Assembly (NCBI GenBank): GCA_041623475.1
Contig: JBFJWU010000028.1
Span: forward strand, 1 to 16,573
Source of the DNA: JBFJWU01 sp041623475 [NCBI: bacterium]
GTDB taxonomy: Bacteria > J088
Direction of reading: 5' to 3'
Length of the DNA: 16,573 nucleotides
The notes under the pieces were generated by a model. That model made no database searches and was not told the origin of the DNA. It saw nothing but the letters and a program-made list of their open reading frames with translations. The position numbers and the translations under genes are program-made. This document shows, piece after piece, positions 6,416 through 15,431 of this stretch. Every line of letters starts with the position of its first letter. Position 1 is the first letter of the stretch.

Positions 6416-8902
6416 ATGCGAACGGTGCCGTTCTGGGGGCCGCTCGTTCGATCCCCGGCCCATGCGCGCCGGCTGTTGCATGCAACCGGGCGGATAATCT
6501 TGGCTGGAAGTAGCAGACAGAAACAGAAGGTTGCCAGGCGAAAAAGCCCGGTCCGAACACGAACCGAGGCAACGACGTCATTTACGCTGCCAGTCGGCCA
6601 GGTGGCCAGCGTCCTGCGGTCCCGGCCTGTCCGTTACACAATTGCCGGTGCGGGCACATCGATGGCGCTGTTCCTGTTCCTGGCGTTGGCCACCTTTTCG
6701 CCAATGGACCCCGACTTTGATTACGCGACGTCGGGCGAGTCCATCAACAACATCGGTGGAATTGTTGGTGCCTACGCTGCCGGAACCTTGATTCGGGCCC
6801 TGGGCATTTCTGCGTGGTTGCTGCCTGTTGTCATTGTGCTCGCATGTTCTGACCTGGTCATCACAAGATCGCGCACACCGTTATCGCTGCGGATCCCCGC
6901 CAGTATCCTGCTGCTTCTGTCTGCAGCGTCATTCGTGGCCCTGGTCGCACCGGACTGGACGGTTGCAACCCTGCCCGCATCGGGCTGGATCGGGCACACG
7001 CTGGGCGCAGACCTCGTTCGCCAGTTTTTCGGTCTTGGGGGTATTGTCCTGATACTGCCGATCCTGCTGCTGGCAATCGCCGGCAGCGCCGGCGGGGCCG
7101 GGGTTCAGATTGGCCAGACAATGGTCGCCGGGGCAATTGCAACGGCCCGATCGGCCTGGAACCGAACTGTCGTATCCGCGACCGGATTGCGCCGCCATAT
7201 TGAAGGCCGACGTAAGCGGGCGTTGGAAAAGCAGGAACCCGAACCACGGGACAAGCCGAAATTTGTGGCACCGGATGAGCCACCTGCGGACGTCGAGATC
7301 GATCCCGCACAGCGGACCAGCAGGCGTGATGACGATACTCATCCAGGTCTGGAAATCGAAAAGCCCGAGCAACCTGAAAAGATCCAGAAAGCCGTCCAGC
7401 GGACTCTCGTGTCAACTCCAGGAGAGTATCGACGGCCAGACATTGACCTGCTCGACCGTCCATCGGACAAGACCCTGCAAGTGGACGAAAAGCTGCTTCG
7501 CGCCAAAGCCCAGATCCTTGAACACAAAATCAAGGAGTACGGCATTGAAGGACGGATCACAGCCGTCCGTCCTGGACCGGTCATCAGTATCTACGAATTC
7601 AAACCGGCACCTGGCATCAAGGTCAGCAAGATTGCCAACCTCGAAGACGACCTGGCACTGGCGACCGAGTCGTTGTCGGTACGGATTGTTGCTCCAATTC
7701 CCGGGCGGGACGTAGTCGGAATCGAAATTCCCAACAAGGAACGGGATGAGGTCAGCCTGCGGACGATCATCGAATCGCCGGATTTCTGGAGCGACAAGAT
7801 CAAAATCCCGTTTGCGATCGGCAAGGATACGGGTGGCCAGCCCGTTGTTGCTGACATCTCGACCATGCCCCACCTGCTGGTCGCAGGCGCAACGGGTGCC
7901 GGAAAGTCTGTCGGTATTAACAGTCTGATTGTCAGCATGCTTTATCGCCATTCGCCGAACGACCTGCGGATGTACCTGATCGACCCGAAACGACTGGAAT
8001 TAAGCTTTTACCGGGACATCCCCCATCTTGAGGGCCACGACGTGGTCACCGACCCTCACCAGGCGCTGGCCCTGCTGGACGCATTGGTTCGCGAAATGGA
8101 AGACCGATACGACTGGATGGCCCACAGCAAGGTCCGCAACCTCGCCACATATAACAAGGCGGTCGATGCCGGCAAGATCCCGCCGCGTAATGGCAAAGAA
8201 GCAGCCCGGATGCCGTATCTTGTCTGCGTCGTCGACGAATTGGCCGACTTGATGATGGTCACGCGCAAAACGATCGAAGAGCCAATCGCCCGTCTGGCAC
8301 AAATGGCGCGCGCGGCTGGTATCCACCTGGTACTGGCGACGCAGCGTCCCAGCGTCGATGTCCTGACCGGACTTATCAAGGCCAACTTCCCGACGCGCAT
8401 GGCGTTCAAAGTGTCCAGCAAGGCTGACGCGCGCGTAATCCTGGACCAGCAGGGAGCCGAGAACCTTCTCGGCAAAGGCGACATGTTGTTCAAACCGCCC
8501 ACCAGCGACATCCCCAAACGCGTCCACGGTGCATTTGTCAGCGAAGAAGAAGTTATCCGTGTCGTTGAGTTCTGGAAAAACGAAGGCCAGAACCATGGCA
8601 TGCCCGAACCGGCTGTCAGCGAGGACCTGATTCAGGAGAGCCTGGACCGCGTCCGAGGCAGTGGTGGCGATGGCGGTGGTGGCGACGGCGATCTCGATGA
8701 CGACTTGCTGGAAAGCGTCATTGACTTTGGTGCCCAGGAGGGGGTCATATCGACCAGCCGCATCCAACGGCGGTTTTCAATCGGCTACAACCGCGCGGCC
8801 CGGATTATGGATGCATTGGAGGCCAAGGGAATGGTCGGACCACAGGAAGGTGCGGGAAAACCACGCAAGTTCATTGGCGCCAAAGTCCCCGACGAGATTT
8901 GA
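6416..8902 (+). CDS. ftsK: DNA translocase FtsK (SpoIIIE family)
   Basis: Septal DNA pump that clears chromosome termini and activates dimer resolution. It is 828 aa from the ATG at 6416. The N-terminal domain has membrane segments near residues 78-95, 114-149 (probably one or two), 157-178 and 206-226. A short hydrophilic linker (about 245-345) precedes the motor: Walker A GATGAGKS at 491-498, Walker B LVCVVDELADL at 602-612, and ATQRPSVDVLTG at 641-652. A Gly/Asp-rich spacer (748-761) leads to the winged-helix gamma domain (about 763-815), which in the family reads KOPS sequences. The start is uncertain: the ATG lacks a clear ribosome site, while TTG at 6500 (residue 29) has GGCGG seven nt upstream and would give the short basic N-terminus common in FtsK. 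The stop overlaps the mutL start by one base. Confidence 0.95.
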   Translation: MRTVPFWGPLVRSPAHARRLLHATGRIILAGSSRQKQKVARRKSPVRTRTEATTSFTLPVGQVASVLRSRPVRYTIAGAGTSMALFLFLALATFSPMDPDFDYATSGESINNIGGIVGAYAAGTLIRALGISAWLLPVVIVLACSDLVITRSRTPLSLRIPASILLLLSAASFVALVAPDWTVATLPASGWIGHTLGADLVRQFFGLGGIVLILPILLLAIAGSAGGAGVQIGQTMVAGAIATARSAWNRTVVSATGLRRHIEGRRKRALEKQEPEPRDKPKFVAPDEPPADVEIDPAQRTSRRDDDTHPGLEIEKPEQPEKIQKAVQRTLVSTPGEYRRPDIDLLDRPSDKTLQVDEKLLRAKAQILEHKIKEYGIEGRITAVRPGPVISIYEFKPAPGIKVSKIANLEDDLALATESLSVRIVAPIPGRDVVGIEIPNKERDEVSLRTIIESPDFWSDKIKIPFAIGKDTGGQPVVADISTMPHLLVAGATGAGKSVGINSLIVSMLYRHSPNDLRMYLIDPKRLELSFYRDIPHLEGHDVVTDPHQALALLDALVREMEDRYDWMAHSKVRNLATYNKAVDAGKIPPRNGKEAARMPYLVCVVDELADLMMVTRKTIEEPIARLAQMARAAGIHLVLATQRPSVDVLTGLIKANFPTRMAFKVSSKADARVILDQQGAENLLGKGDMLFKPPTSDIPKRVHGAFVSEEEVIRVVEFWKNEGQNHGMPEPAVSEDLIQESLDRVRGSGGDGGGGDGDLDDDLLESVIDFGAQEGVISTSRIQRRFSIGYNRAARIMDALEAKGMVGPQEGAGKPRKFIGAKVPDEI

Positions 8903-10665
8903 TGTCTGGCCACAGGATCGAGCGCATGCCCGCGCGGCTGGCCGAAATTATTGCGGCCGGTGAGGTAATTGAACGCCCGGCATCTGCGGTCAAGGAAATG
9001 CTTGAAAATGCCGTTGACGCTGGCGCCACCGAAATTGAAATCAGTATTGTCAAGGGCGGCAAGGCCCGGATCGAAGTCAATGATAATGGCAGCGGAATCG
9101 TGCCCCAGGACCTGCCGTTGGCCATCGAACGTCATGCGACGTCCAAGATTCACGACGAAAAGGACCTCGAGCGCATCCGGACGTTCGGATTTCGTGGTGA
9201 AGCGCTGGCCAGCCTGGCTGCAGCAGGTGAATTGACAATCGAATCCCGGGCGATTGGCAGCGACCACGGTATGGGACTCCGGACAATCCCCGGGCAACCA
9301 GTCCAGGATCCCTATCCGGTTGCACGGGCAACCGGCACGACGGTGCGGTTTGAAAAGCTTTTTGCAACGGTTCCCGCTCGCAGGAAGTTCCTGCGAACCG
9401 ACGCAACCGAAAAACAACGTGTACGGGACATCATTCGTGTATTTGTCATTGCCCACCCCGAGATTGGCTTTCGTTTTGTGTCCGATGGTCGCATGGTCTG
9501 GAACTACGCGCCATCGTCGCTGGAAGACCGACTGAACGAGGTCTACCCGGATACACCCTGGCTGCCTGTTGACCTTGATGCCGTTCGCTATCGTCTGACA
9601 GGTCTGCTCAGCCAGCCCCAGCGGACCCATGGGAACGGGTCGAATATTGCTGTATTCGTCAATCGGCGATTTGTCCGTGACCCGCTGCTTCGCAAAGCGG
9701 TCCAGAACGGCTACGAACGGCACATCCCTCCGGGTCGCTGGCCAATAGGAGCGGTGTTCCTGGACGTACTGCCCGAGGACATCGACGTTAATGTTCACCC
9801 TGCCAAGACCGAAATAAGATTTGTAAATCCTGGCGGCATGTTTGCAGAAATCCGGGGTGCTGTTCGCCAGGCAATTGCAGGCCACCGGACACCGCCCGGA
9901 CGCGGCACCGGCGACACGAACTCCGCAATCGTCGATCCTGATCGGACCGGCACTGTCGGTACGCCAGCCGATTCGCCGTCCGACGCTGCCCATTATCCTT
10001 CATCTGCCAGCAGTGCCCGAGTGTTTTCGATGGCAGACGCACGGCAGCAAGCCACGGTGTACCGGCCGGACCCGGGGACATTGATGGATCAATCGAACCT
10101 GCGTCCTTTGGGCAACCTCGGGCAGCGGTACCTGTTGTATATCGAGGGCGATTCCCTGGTCATCGTTGACCAGCACGCGGCACACGAACGGGTTCGCTAC
10201 GATCGCATTGTGGCGGCGCTCGATTCCGGTGACACGGGACCGATACAGGAGCTGTTGGTCCCCGATGTTTTTGCCGCCGAACCCGAAGAACTAAGCGGAT
10301 TCCGCACCGGGGGCGACTGGTTGTCTCGCACCGGATTCCTGATTGAATCATTTGGACCGGAAACCCTGAGGATCAGGGCAGTTCCCCAATGGTTCCGCGG
10401 TGATCCCCGGCCGGCAGTTCGGGAAACATTGACTGAACTGGCGCGGTACAAGGTACCGGCGGCAATCGAGGCTGAGGCGCACAAAGTTGCTGCTTCGCTG
10501 GCCTGCCGCGGCAGTATCCTGTCCGGACGCAACGTGTCAGTGCAGGAGCAGGCAGAACTTTTGAAACACCTGTTGGACACGCCTGGTGCCGATACGTGCC
10601 CGCACGGCCGTCCGACGTTCCGCCGAATGTCAGTGGGCGAGCTCGACCGCTGGTTTGGACGCTGA
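8902..10665 (+). CDS. mutL: DNA mismatch repair protein MutL (endonuclease type)
   Basis: GHKL ATPase that couples mismatch recognition by MutS to strand incision. Length is 587 aa. The N-terminal ATPase shows KEMLENAVDAGAT (31-43, catalytic E35), NDNGSGI (60-66) and TFGFRGEAL (94-102). An S5-fold domain with VNVHPAKTEIRF runs to about 325, and a variable linker spans about 328-400. The C-terminal domain keeps endonuclease motifs: DQHAAHER at 423-430, ACRGSI at 534-539 and CPHGRP at 566-571. It is therefore predicted to nick DNA itself, as in bacteria lacking MutH. The last acidic position of DQHA(X)2E(X)4E is Asp (D434). The ATG at 8902 was chosen over an adjacent TTG because it gives the TGATG overlap with ftsK. 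miaA follows after 9 nt. Confidence 0.96.
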   Translation: MSGHRIERMPARLAEIIAAGEVIERPASAVKEMLENAVDAGATEIEISIVKGGKARIEVNDNGSGIVPQDLPLAIERHATSKIHDEKDLERIRTFGFRGEALASLAAAGELTIESRAIGSDHGMGLRTIPGQPVQDPYPVARATGTTVRFEKLFATVPARRKFLRTDATEKQRVRDIIRVFVIAHPEIGFRFVSDGRMVWNYAPSSLEDRLNEVYPDTPWLPVDLDAVRYRLTGLLSQPQRTHGNGSNIAVFVNRRFVRDPLLRKAVQNGYERHIPPGRWPIGAVFLDVLPEDIDVNVHPAKTEIRFVNPGGMFAEIRGAVRQAIAGHRTPPGRGTGDTNSAIVDPDRTGTVGTPADSPSDAAHYPSSASSARVFSMADARQQATVYRPDPGTLMDQSNLRPLGNLGQRYLLYIEGDSLVIVDQHAAHERVRYDRIVAALDSGDTGPIQELLVPDVFAAEPEELSGFRTGGDWLSRTGFLIESFGPETLRIRAVPQWFRGDPRPAVRETLTELARYKVPAAIEAEAHKVAASLACRGSILSGRNVSVQEQAELLKHLLDTPGADTCPHGRPTFRRMSVGELDRWFGR

Positions 10666-10674
10666 CCTGCTGCA

Positions 10675-11604
10675 ATGAGCATGGAGCAGGTCATTGCCCT
10701 GGCAGGGCCGACCGGCGCCGGAAAGACCGGAACACTGCTGGCACTGGCAGCCCGGTTGGGCGGTCGACTGCAGGTCATCAGCGCCGACAGTGTCCAGGCC
10801 ATCCGGGCGTTCGACATTGGCAGCGCTAAACCGACAATAGCCGAACAGGCCATCCTGCCGCACCATTGCATCGACGTCGTCAATCCGGACCAGCGTTACG
10901 ATGCCTGGCGATTTTCACGAGATGCCGATGCCGTGATCGAGCAGCTGGAGCCAGGGCTGATTCCCGTTGCGACTGCTGGAACGGGTCTCTACCTGGCTGC
11001 CTGGCAGGACGGGCTCAATCATGTTCCCGAGCTTCCCGAGCCCGAACGCGCAGGCATTGCAGCCGAGGTCGAGTCCGATCCGATTGCCGCACACAGGCAA
11101 CTGTCAAAGCTGGACCCTGAGTTTGCTGGCCGCATCCACCCGAACGACGTTCGTCGAATTTCCCGCGGTTTCGAGCTGCATCGCGCTACCGGGCTGCCGC
11201 CGGGGCGGGCACTTGACCAGCATCGGGGACCGAAAGGCCCGCAGCTGACCACCTTTGGGATCTGGGCCGAGGGCGCGGACTACGAAGCGTTCCTGGAGCA
11301 GAGAATTCGGCGAATGCTTGCCAACGACTGGATTGGTGAGGTTCGCGAATTGCGTGAATCGTGGGGTCCCGACCTGCCGGGACTGGAAACCGTCGGGTAT
11401 CGGCAAATCAATGAACATCTGGACGGCAACCTGCCTGGCGACGAACTCGCGCCCGCCATCCTGCTCGCTACCCGACGATATGCAAAACGTCAGCGGACAT
11501 GGTTTCGCCGTCGAACAGTACGCTGGTTTCCATTTTCGAACGGCGACCCGCCCCCCGGCCTGGTAGATGCACTGTTGGCCGAAGTTGAAATGGCGTACAA
11601 TTAG
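10675..11604 (+). CDS. miaA: tRNA dimethylallyltransferase MiaA
   Basis: Transfers a dimethylallyl group to A37 of tRNAs reading codons that begin with U, giving i6A37. Length is 309 aa, normal for the family. The P-loop GPTGAGKT is at 11-18, the catalytic-site aspartate D38 in ISADS (35-39), HHCIDVVNP at 63-71, IHPNDVRRISR in the middle, ETVGYRQ near the C-terminus and TRRYAKRQRTWFR as the tRNA-binding element. Two usually strict stretches differ: the VYRGMDIGTAKP region reads AIRAFDIGSAKP (42-53), and the GGTGLY loop reads AGTGLY (101-106). Fold and key residues remain, so it is probably active. An ATG two codons downstream (10681) is an alternative start. I see no clear ribosome site, so it may be coupled to mutL. 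Confidence 0.94.
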   Translation: MSMEQVIALAGPTGAGKTGTLLALAARLGGRLQVISADSVQAIRAFDIGSAKPTIAEQAILPHHCIDVVNPDQRYDAWRFSRDADAVIEQLEPGLIPVATAGTGLYLAAWQDGLNHVPELPEPERAGIAAEVESDPIAAHRQLSKLDPEFAGRIHPNDVRRISRGFELHRATGLPPGRALDQHRGPKGPQLTTFGIWAEGADYEAFLEQRIRRMLANDWIGEVRELRESWGPDLPGLETVGYRQINEHLDGNLPGDELAPAILLATRRYAKRQRTWFRRRTVRWFPFSNGDPPPGLVDALLAEVEMAYN

Positions 11605-11657
11605 CACAGTCCTTCCCGACCAGAGATTTGAAAAAACTGCTTGATAGCAACGAGTTT

Positions 11658-12641
11658 ATGGAACTTTTCCAGCCATTTGAGCGTCCAATTGAAAACGTAG
11701 AACGCCTGTTGCGTCGTCTGGCCTGGCGGATACGTCAGGGCGACGAACCGGCAGAAATGGAGTATGTCAACACATTTGGACGCAGAGACCGGGTCCGCCG
11801 ATCGGTCTATTCAAGCTTGACAGCCTGGGAGCGTGTGCAATTGGCCCGGCATCCGCATCGCCCTCACGGCTTGCAGGCAGCAGAGACGATGTTCGGCAAG
11901 CTGGAACCGCTGCGCGGTGACCGTTCGACAGGCGACGACAACGCGATTGTGACCGGAATCGGCCGCTGGCGCGGCAACGCTGTGGTCGTCATCGCCTGTG
12001 AGCGCGGCCAGGGCACCCGACAGGGCAAACAGCGGAATTTCGGTATGCCTGGACCTGCTGGATTCCGAAAAGCAATCCGGGCTCTGGAGACCGCAGAGTC
12101 ACGCAGCCTCCCTGTGGTATCAATTGTCGATACACCCGGTGCGTATCCGGGCGTGGAAAGCGAGCGAATGGGCCTGTCTGAGTCAATCAGCCGGGCCATG
12201 TTGACCCAGGCCCGTGTCAGGACACCAACGCTGGGAATTATCATCGGCGAAGGCGGAAGCGGAGGCGCACTGGCACTGGCCATGGCAGACAGGATGATAA
12301 TGATGGAATTTGCATACTTCAGTGTAATCAGCCCCGAGGCCTGTGCTTCGATCCTTTGGCGAGACGGTGCGCGCACGCCAAAAGCGGCCGAAGCCTTGAA
12401 GCTGCTTCCCGAAGATTTACTGCGGTTGGGAATTATTGACGAAGTTGTGCAGGAGCCCCTTGGAGGCGCACACCGGTATCCTGTCGAGTCACTGTGCCGA
12501 CTGCGCGAATCGGTGGATGCCCATTTGTCAGCACTTCTGGAGATACCCGTGCAGGACCTGGTCCCGGCGCGATACGAACGCTACCGAAATTACGGAGAGT
12601 ACGTGGAACAGGCAGATGGAATCACTCGGGCTCAGGATTGA
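11658..12641 (+). CDS. accA: acetyl-CoA carboxylase carboxyltransferase subunit alpha AccA
   Basis: Carboxyltransferase alpha subunit, which with AccD moves the carboxyl group from biotin to acetyl-CoA to form malonyl-CoA. Predicted 327 aa. The crotonase-like core is clear: ARHPHRPHGL, GDDNAIVTGIG, RRNFGMP-like QRNFGMPGPAGFRKA, VDTPGAYPGVESERMG, IGEGGSGGALALAMAD, SVISPEACASILWRDG and EPLGGAHR. The start is uncertain. I prefer the ATG at 11658, because MELFQPFERPIENVE lines up with the E. coli start MSLNFLDFEQPIAELE; a TTG at 11628 would add ten residues and has a poor ribosome site. No accD is in the window. The 3' end overlaps gspL by 26 nt in another frame. Confidence 0.93.
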   Translation: MELFQPFERPIENVERLLRRLAWRIRQGDEPAEMEYVNTFGRRDRVRRSVYSSLTAWERVQLARHPHRPHGLQAAETMFGKLEPLRGDRSTGDDNAIVTGIGRWRGNAVVVIACERGQGTRQGKQRNFGMPGPAGFRKAIRALETAESRSLPVVSIVDTPGAYPGVESERMGLSESISRAMLTQARVRTPTLGIIIGEGGSGGALALAMADRMIMMEFAYFSVISPEACASILWRDGARTPKAAEALKLLPEDLLRLGIIDEVVQEPLGGAHRYPVESLCRLRESVDAHLSALLEIPVQDLVPARYERYRNYGEYVEQADGITRAQD

Positions 12642-13932
12642 CGGCGATCAGATCGTCGCTGCTTTGGGTAGCGACGATGGACAGGCCGAAACAAGGACCG
12701 TCAATCTGGAACAGGTCGACGAGCTGTCGGACTGGGTAGCCCGGGCCGGGAACCGGATTGCTGCAGTCTTCCCGGCAGGGTTGATCGGACGACGACTGCA
12801 GTTTCCGTTTACCCAGGCCCGCAAGATCCGCCAGGTTCTGACGATCCAACTTGACGAACTGGTCCCCGGGGATCTGGAAGATTATGAGCGGCGCACGCGT
12901 ATCACTAAAGCCGACGGTGTCGGAATTGCGCAGTCGACGCTCCTGGCACGCGAGACCCTCGCCGAAGTTCGTCAAAAACTATTGGCCATTACTCCCGAAG
13001 CCAGGTTGTTGACACCTGAGGCACTGCTTGTGGCGGCCCGGGACCAACGCCCCGCCACCGACGCCCTGGTCTGGGCAACGCCAACAGCGACGACCGTTGT
13101 CGCTCCGGGTGCCGGCCAGGATTTTGTATTTACGGTTCCGATTGGAACCGCCCATCTGACAGAACACCAGGGCGTAATTAACCTGGTCAACCGGATCCGG
13201 TCAGGACTGCAGTCGGACGTAACGACCTGGCACGTGGACGGCTGGCACAGCGATGCGCTGTCGCCAGAGTCGATCGCAGACCTGCTGCCTGACGGAGTAT
13301 CCGTCATCCAGCATTCCAGCCCGGACCAGCAGCCTCCGCCTGAACGCCTGGCCCTGATGGCAGCCCAGGCCGCGGCTGGACAGGGCCGCGGCTACTGGAA
13401 CCTGGCACCGCGCGGAGCTCTGATATCCGGCGGGATTCTCAGTAATGCCAAAGTTCGCAAGGCGGCGCTGCCAACGGCGATCGCGGCGATCCTGTTGATC
13501 GTTGTTGTCCAGAGCGGGACCGGCAGGCTGGAAGCGCAGACCGCAGCTACCCGAAATGAAGTCAAGAAAGTGTTCCTGCGTAACTTTCCGGATTCCCGCG
13601 CTGTCGATCCAATCCGACAAATGCGCAGTGTCGTTGACCGGGCCGGTGGTGCCAGTTCGGCAGGGGCGGACCTCGGCAGCGTCATTGATAATTTAAAGAG
13701 TTTTCATTCTGCGGTCAGCAGCGATTCGACCATCGATGTTGACGAAATAAGGGCATCCAAAGGTGTCTGGACCGTCAAGGGCGAGGCCGGAGACTTTGCT
13801 GCTGTCGACGAGCTCAAGAAAAGCCTGGAGGGACTGCCGTGGACCGATGAAGTCAGGGTCCAGCGCGCAGAGCAAACCGTCGACAAGTCGGCTATCCGCT
13901 ATTCGGTCACCTGGAAAGAAAAGCAAAGCTGA
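12616..13932 (+). CDS. gspL: type II secretion system inner-membrane protein GspL
   Basis: Platform protein that links the cytoplasmic ATPase GspE to the periplasmic side of the type II secretion system. 438 aa from the ATG at 12616. Residues 1-260 form an actin-like (PilM-type) cytoplasmic domain by length and pattern. One membrane helix is at about 284-299 (ALPTAIAAILLIVVV). The periplasmic part begins with the GspL-typical stretch VFLRNFPDSRAVDPIRQM (319-336) and ends in a ferredoxin-like domain with the pattern VWTVKGEAGDFAAVDELKK. The open frame extends 60 codons further upstream inside accA, but nothing there resembles GspL and the alternative lacks a ribosome site. The one-base overlap with gspM and the L-M-N order support the call; sequence similarity alone is moderate. 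Confidence 0.82.
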   Translation: MESLGLRIDGDQIVAALGSDDGQAETRTVNLEQVDELSDWVARAGNRIAAVFPAGLIGRRLQFPFTQARKIRQVLTIQLDELVPGDLEDYERRTRITKADGVGIAQSTLLARETLAEVRQKLLAITPEARLLTPEALLVAARDQRPATDALVWATPTATTVVAPGAGQDFVFTVPIGTAHLTEHQGVINLVNRIRSGLQSDVTTWHVDGWHSDALSPESIADLLPDGVSVIQHSSPDQQPPPERLALMAAQAAAGQGRGYWNLAPRGALISGGILSNAKVRKAALPTAIAAILLIVVVQSGTGRLEAQTAATRNEVKKVFLRNFPDSRAVDPIRQMRSVVDRAGGASSAGADLGSVIDNLKSFHSAVSSDSTIDVDEIRASKGVWTVKGEAGDFAAVDELKKSLEGLPWTDEVRVQRAEQTVDKSAIRYSVTWKEKQS

Positions 13933-14501
13933 TGAACCCCGACGAACTGCGCGAACGACTATACGCACTGGTCAACGATCTGCGGGACCGGTGGGACGAA
14001 TTGCCCGAAGAACGTCGACAACTGGGGCGTCGAATCGGCTCGGTCCTGGCTGTTGTGCTGCCCCTGTTGTTGATCGTGCTCCCTCTTGTCGCCGGCCGGA
14101 TTTCGGCCCATGTTGACCTTGGAAATGCCCAGGAGCAATTGACTGAAATCCGCGACATGGAACGCAAAGTCCTGGCACATGGCCTGGGGGGCAACAAGAA
14201 AGACAACTCACGCAACAAGGGACGAAAAAGTTCGTTGCTGGGCCAGCTGAACGATATCCAGAACAAACTGGATATTTCAGAGATGGTCCAGTCTATGCGC
14301 CCCGTCAAGGACAATCGAAATCGCGACGAAGGCACCGAGTCCGTAGAAGTCGAACTGAATGGCCTGGTCCTCGAGGAACTTGTTCGATACGTTTATGAAA
14401 TCGAAAACAACGACCCCCCGTTGACGATCAAGCGATTTGAAATGCAGAAAGGCATCAAACGCAAAGACATCCTGCGGGCCAGCCTGGAGATCAGCCAGTG
14501 A
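13932..14501 (+). CDS. gspM: type II secretion system protein GspM
   Basis: Bitopic platform protein that pairs with GspL. 189 aa: a charged cytoplasmic tail of about 35 residues, a single membrane helix at about 36-54 (IGSVLAVVLPLLLIVLPLV), a coiled-coil-prone periplasmic region, and a C-terminal ferredoxin-like domain (about 132-189) with the pattern VEVELNGLVLEELVRYVYEI. This layout matches GspM/PilO. A Lys/Asn/Gly-rich stretch (about 83-97) looks flexible. Its ATG shares a base with the gspL stop (TGATG) and its TGA shares a base with the gspN ATG. GspM proteins are poorly conserved, so the call rests mainly on topology and position. Confidence 0.72.
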   Translation: MNPDELRERLYALVNDLRDRWDELPEERRQLGRRIGSVLAVVLPLLLIVLPLVAGRISAHVDLGNAQEQLTEIRDMERKVLAHGLGGNKKDNSRNKGRKSSLLGQLNDIQNKLDISEMVQSMRPVKDNRNRDEGTESVEVELNGLVLEELVRYVYEIENNDPPLTIKRFEMQKGIKRKDILRASLEISQ

Positions 14502-15391
14502 TGGATATGGTCGTCGATTTCCTGCGGTCAATCCCGCAGCGACTGCGGAACGTAACCTGGAGCGCCGTTATACCGCCCGTCCTGCTGGTTGGTGGCGGAT
14601 TTCTGCTGGCCCTCTGGCTGACGTTTCCGCTGGCGGACCTGATTGAGAACAAAACCCGGCGCATGTGGCAGGACGACCAGGTCCGGGTGGAATTCGACGA
14701 AGCCAATGTGGACCTGTTCGGACCAACGATCAAGGGCCTGCGCATAGACAGCCCACTGCCCTTGGAAATTGACGAAATTCGTATACGACCCAGACTATCG
14801 ACACTTTGGTTTCTTCCGGGAATTGCAGTCAATATTGAAGCCGGCGGCGGCAGGATCCGGGCCGACCGTGGCGGCCTGTGGACCAACGATATGAACCTCG
14901 AAATCGACGCGGTTGATATCCTCCAGCTGGGCCTGGGGGCGGCGCTGCCAATGGGCACAACGTTGACCGGCAAACTGAGCGGGACCGGCACAGCCAACCT
15001 GCTGCGGGACAGCCTGGACGGTGTCACCGGTTCCGTTAACCTGGAAATGACCGAGGCCGAGATTCGCCTGGCAGATGGGATGCCGTTGCCGGTTTCGACG
15101 ATTCCGCTGCAATTCGCCAGGGCCCAACTGGAGATCAACGCCGGAACGCTGACGATAACACCGTTGCAACTGGATGGCGGCGACCTGATCTACGGAACAG
15201 TCCGGGGCACGATCCAGCTTCGACATCCGTACGTCCGCAGCCAGGCCGAAATCCGAATTCGCCTGAAATTGGGTGAACAGTTGCAGGGTGCCCTGGGGCC
15301 CTTTTTGCCCGTTGCCGGCTTTCGCAATGATGGCGAATGGTATGTCCGGGAGTTCCACGGCCAGGTCTCAAAAATGTTGGGCGGCGGCTGA
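14501..15391 (+). CDS. gspN: type II secretion system protein GspN (Geobacter/Leptospira-type)
   Basis: 296 aa with one N-terminal membrane helix (about 25-45, [18 protein letters not shown]) and a beta-rich periplasmic domain of the AsmA-like kind. Visible marks are [32 protein letters not shown] and [15 protein letters not shown]. These fit the GspN-like proteins that follow GspL-GspM in deltaproteobacteria and leptospires rather than the enterobacterial GspN. The role is not well established; it is thought to be accessory to the inner-membrane platform. A GTG sits directly in front (14498), but the ATG at 14501 gives the one-base overlap with gspM that recurs along this operon. It appears to end the ftsK-to-gspN series, and its last codons hold a likely promoter for the next gene. 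Confidence 0.72.
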   Translation: MDMVVDFLRSIPQRLRNVTWSAVIPPVLLVGGGFLLALWLTFPLADLIENKTRRMWQDDQVRVEFDEANVDLFGPTIKGLRIDSPLPLEIDEIRIRPRLSTLWFLPGIAVNIEAGGGRIRADRGGLWTNDMNLEIDAVDILQLGLGAALPMGTTLTGKLSGTGTANLLRDSLDGVTGSVNLEMTEAEIRLADGMPLPVSTIPLQFARAQLEINAGTLTITPLQLDGGDLIYGTVRGTIQLRHPYVRSQAEIRIRLKLGEQLQGALGPFLPVAGFRNDGEWYVREFHGQVSKMLGGG

Positions 15392-15405
15392 TCCGCTGCT
15401 ATCAT
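15377..15405 (+). promoter_or_regulatory. extended -10 promoter candidate for the acyl-CoA mutase gene
   Basis: TTGGGC (15377-15382) and TATCAT (15400-15405) are separated by 17 nt. The -10 matches 5 of 6 consensus bases and is preceded by TGC (15397-15399), an extended -10. It overlaps the end of gspN. A start near 15412 would leave about 20 nt before the gene, enough for the AAAAGGA ribosome site at 15417-15423. Confidence 0.4.
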
Positions 15406-15416
15406 GCTTGCAGCCC

Positions 15417-15423
15417 AAAAGGA
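15417..15423 (+). promoter_or_regulatory. ribosome binding site of the acyl-CoA mutase gene
   Basis: AAAAGGA lies eight nt before GTG 15432. It directly abuts the in-frame ATG at 15423, so it favours the GTG as the start. Confidence 0.55.
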
Positions 15424-15431
15424 TGACCGTT

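Noticed and set aside
8000-8767. 255-aa minus-strand open frame opposite the FtsK motor
   Set aside because: Mirror of the conserved Walker B and C-terminal motor codons; no independent ribosome site or motif.
8785-9993. 402-aa minus-strand open frame opposite the ftsK end and mutL
   Set aside because: Antisense to conserved MutL ATPase motifs; its own sequence shows nothing recognisable.
12436-12615. Upstream extension of gspL by 60 codons inside accA
   Set aside because: The region is conserved AccA coding sequence; GspL-like sequence begins at the ATG at 12616.
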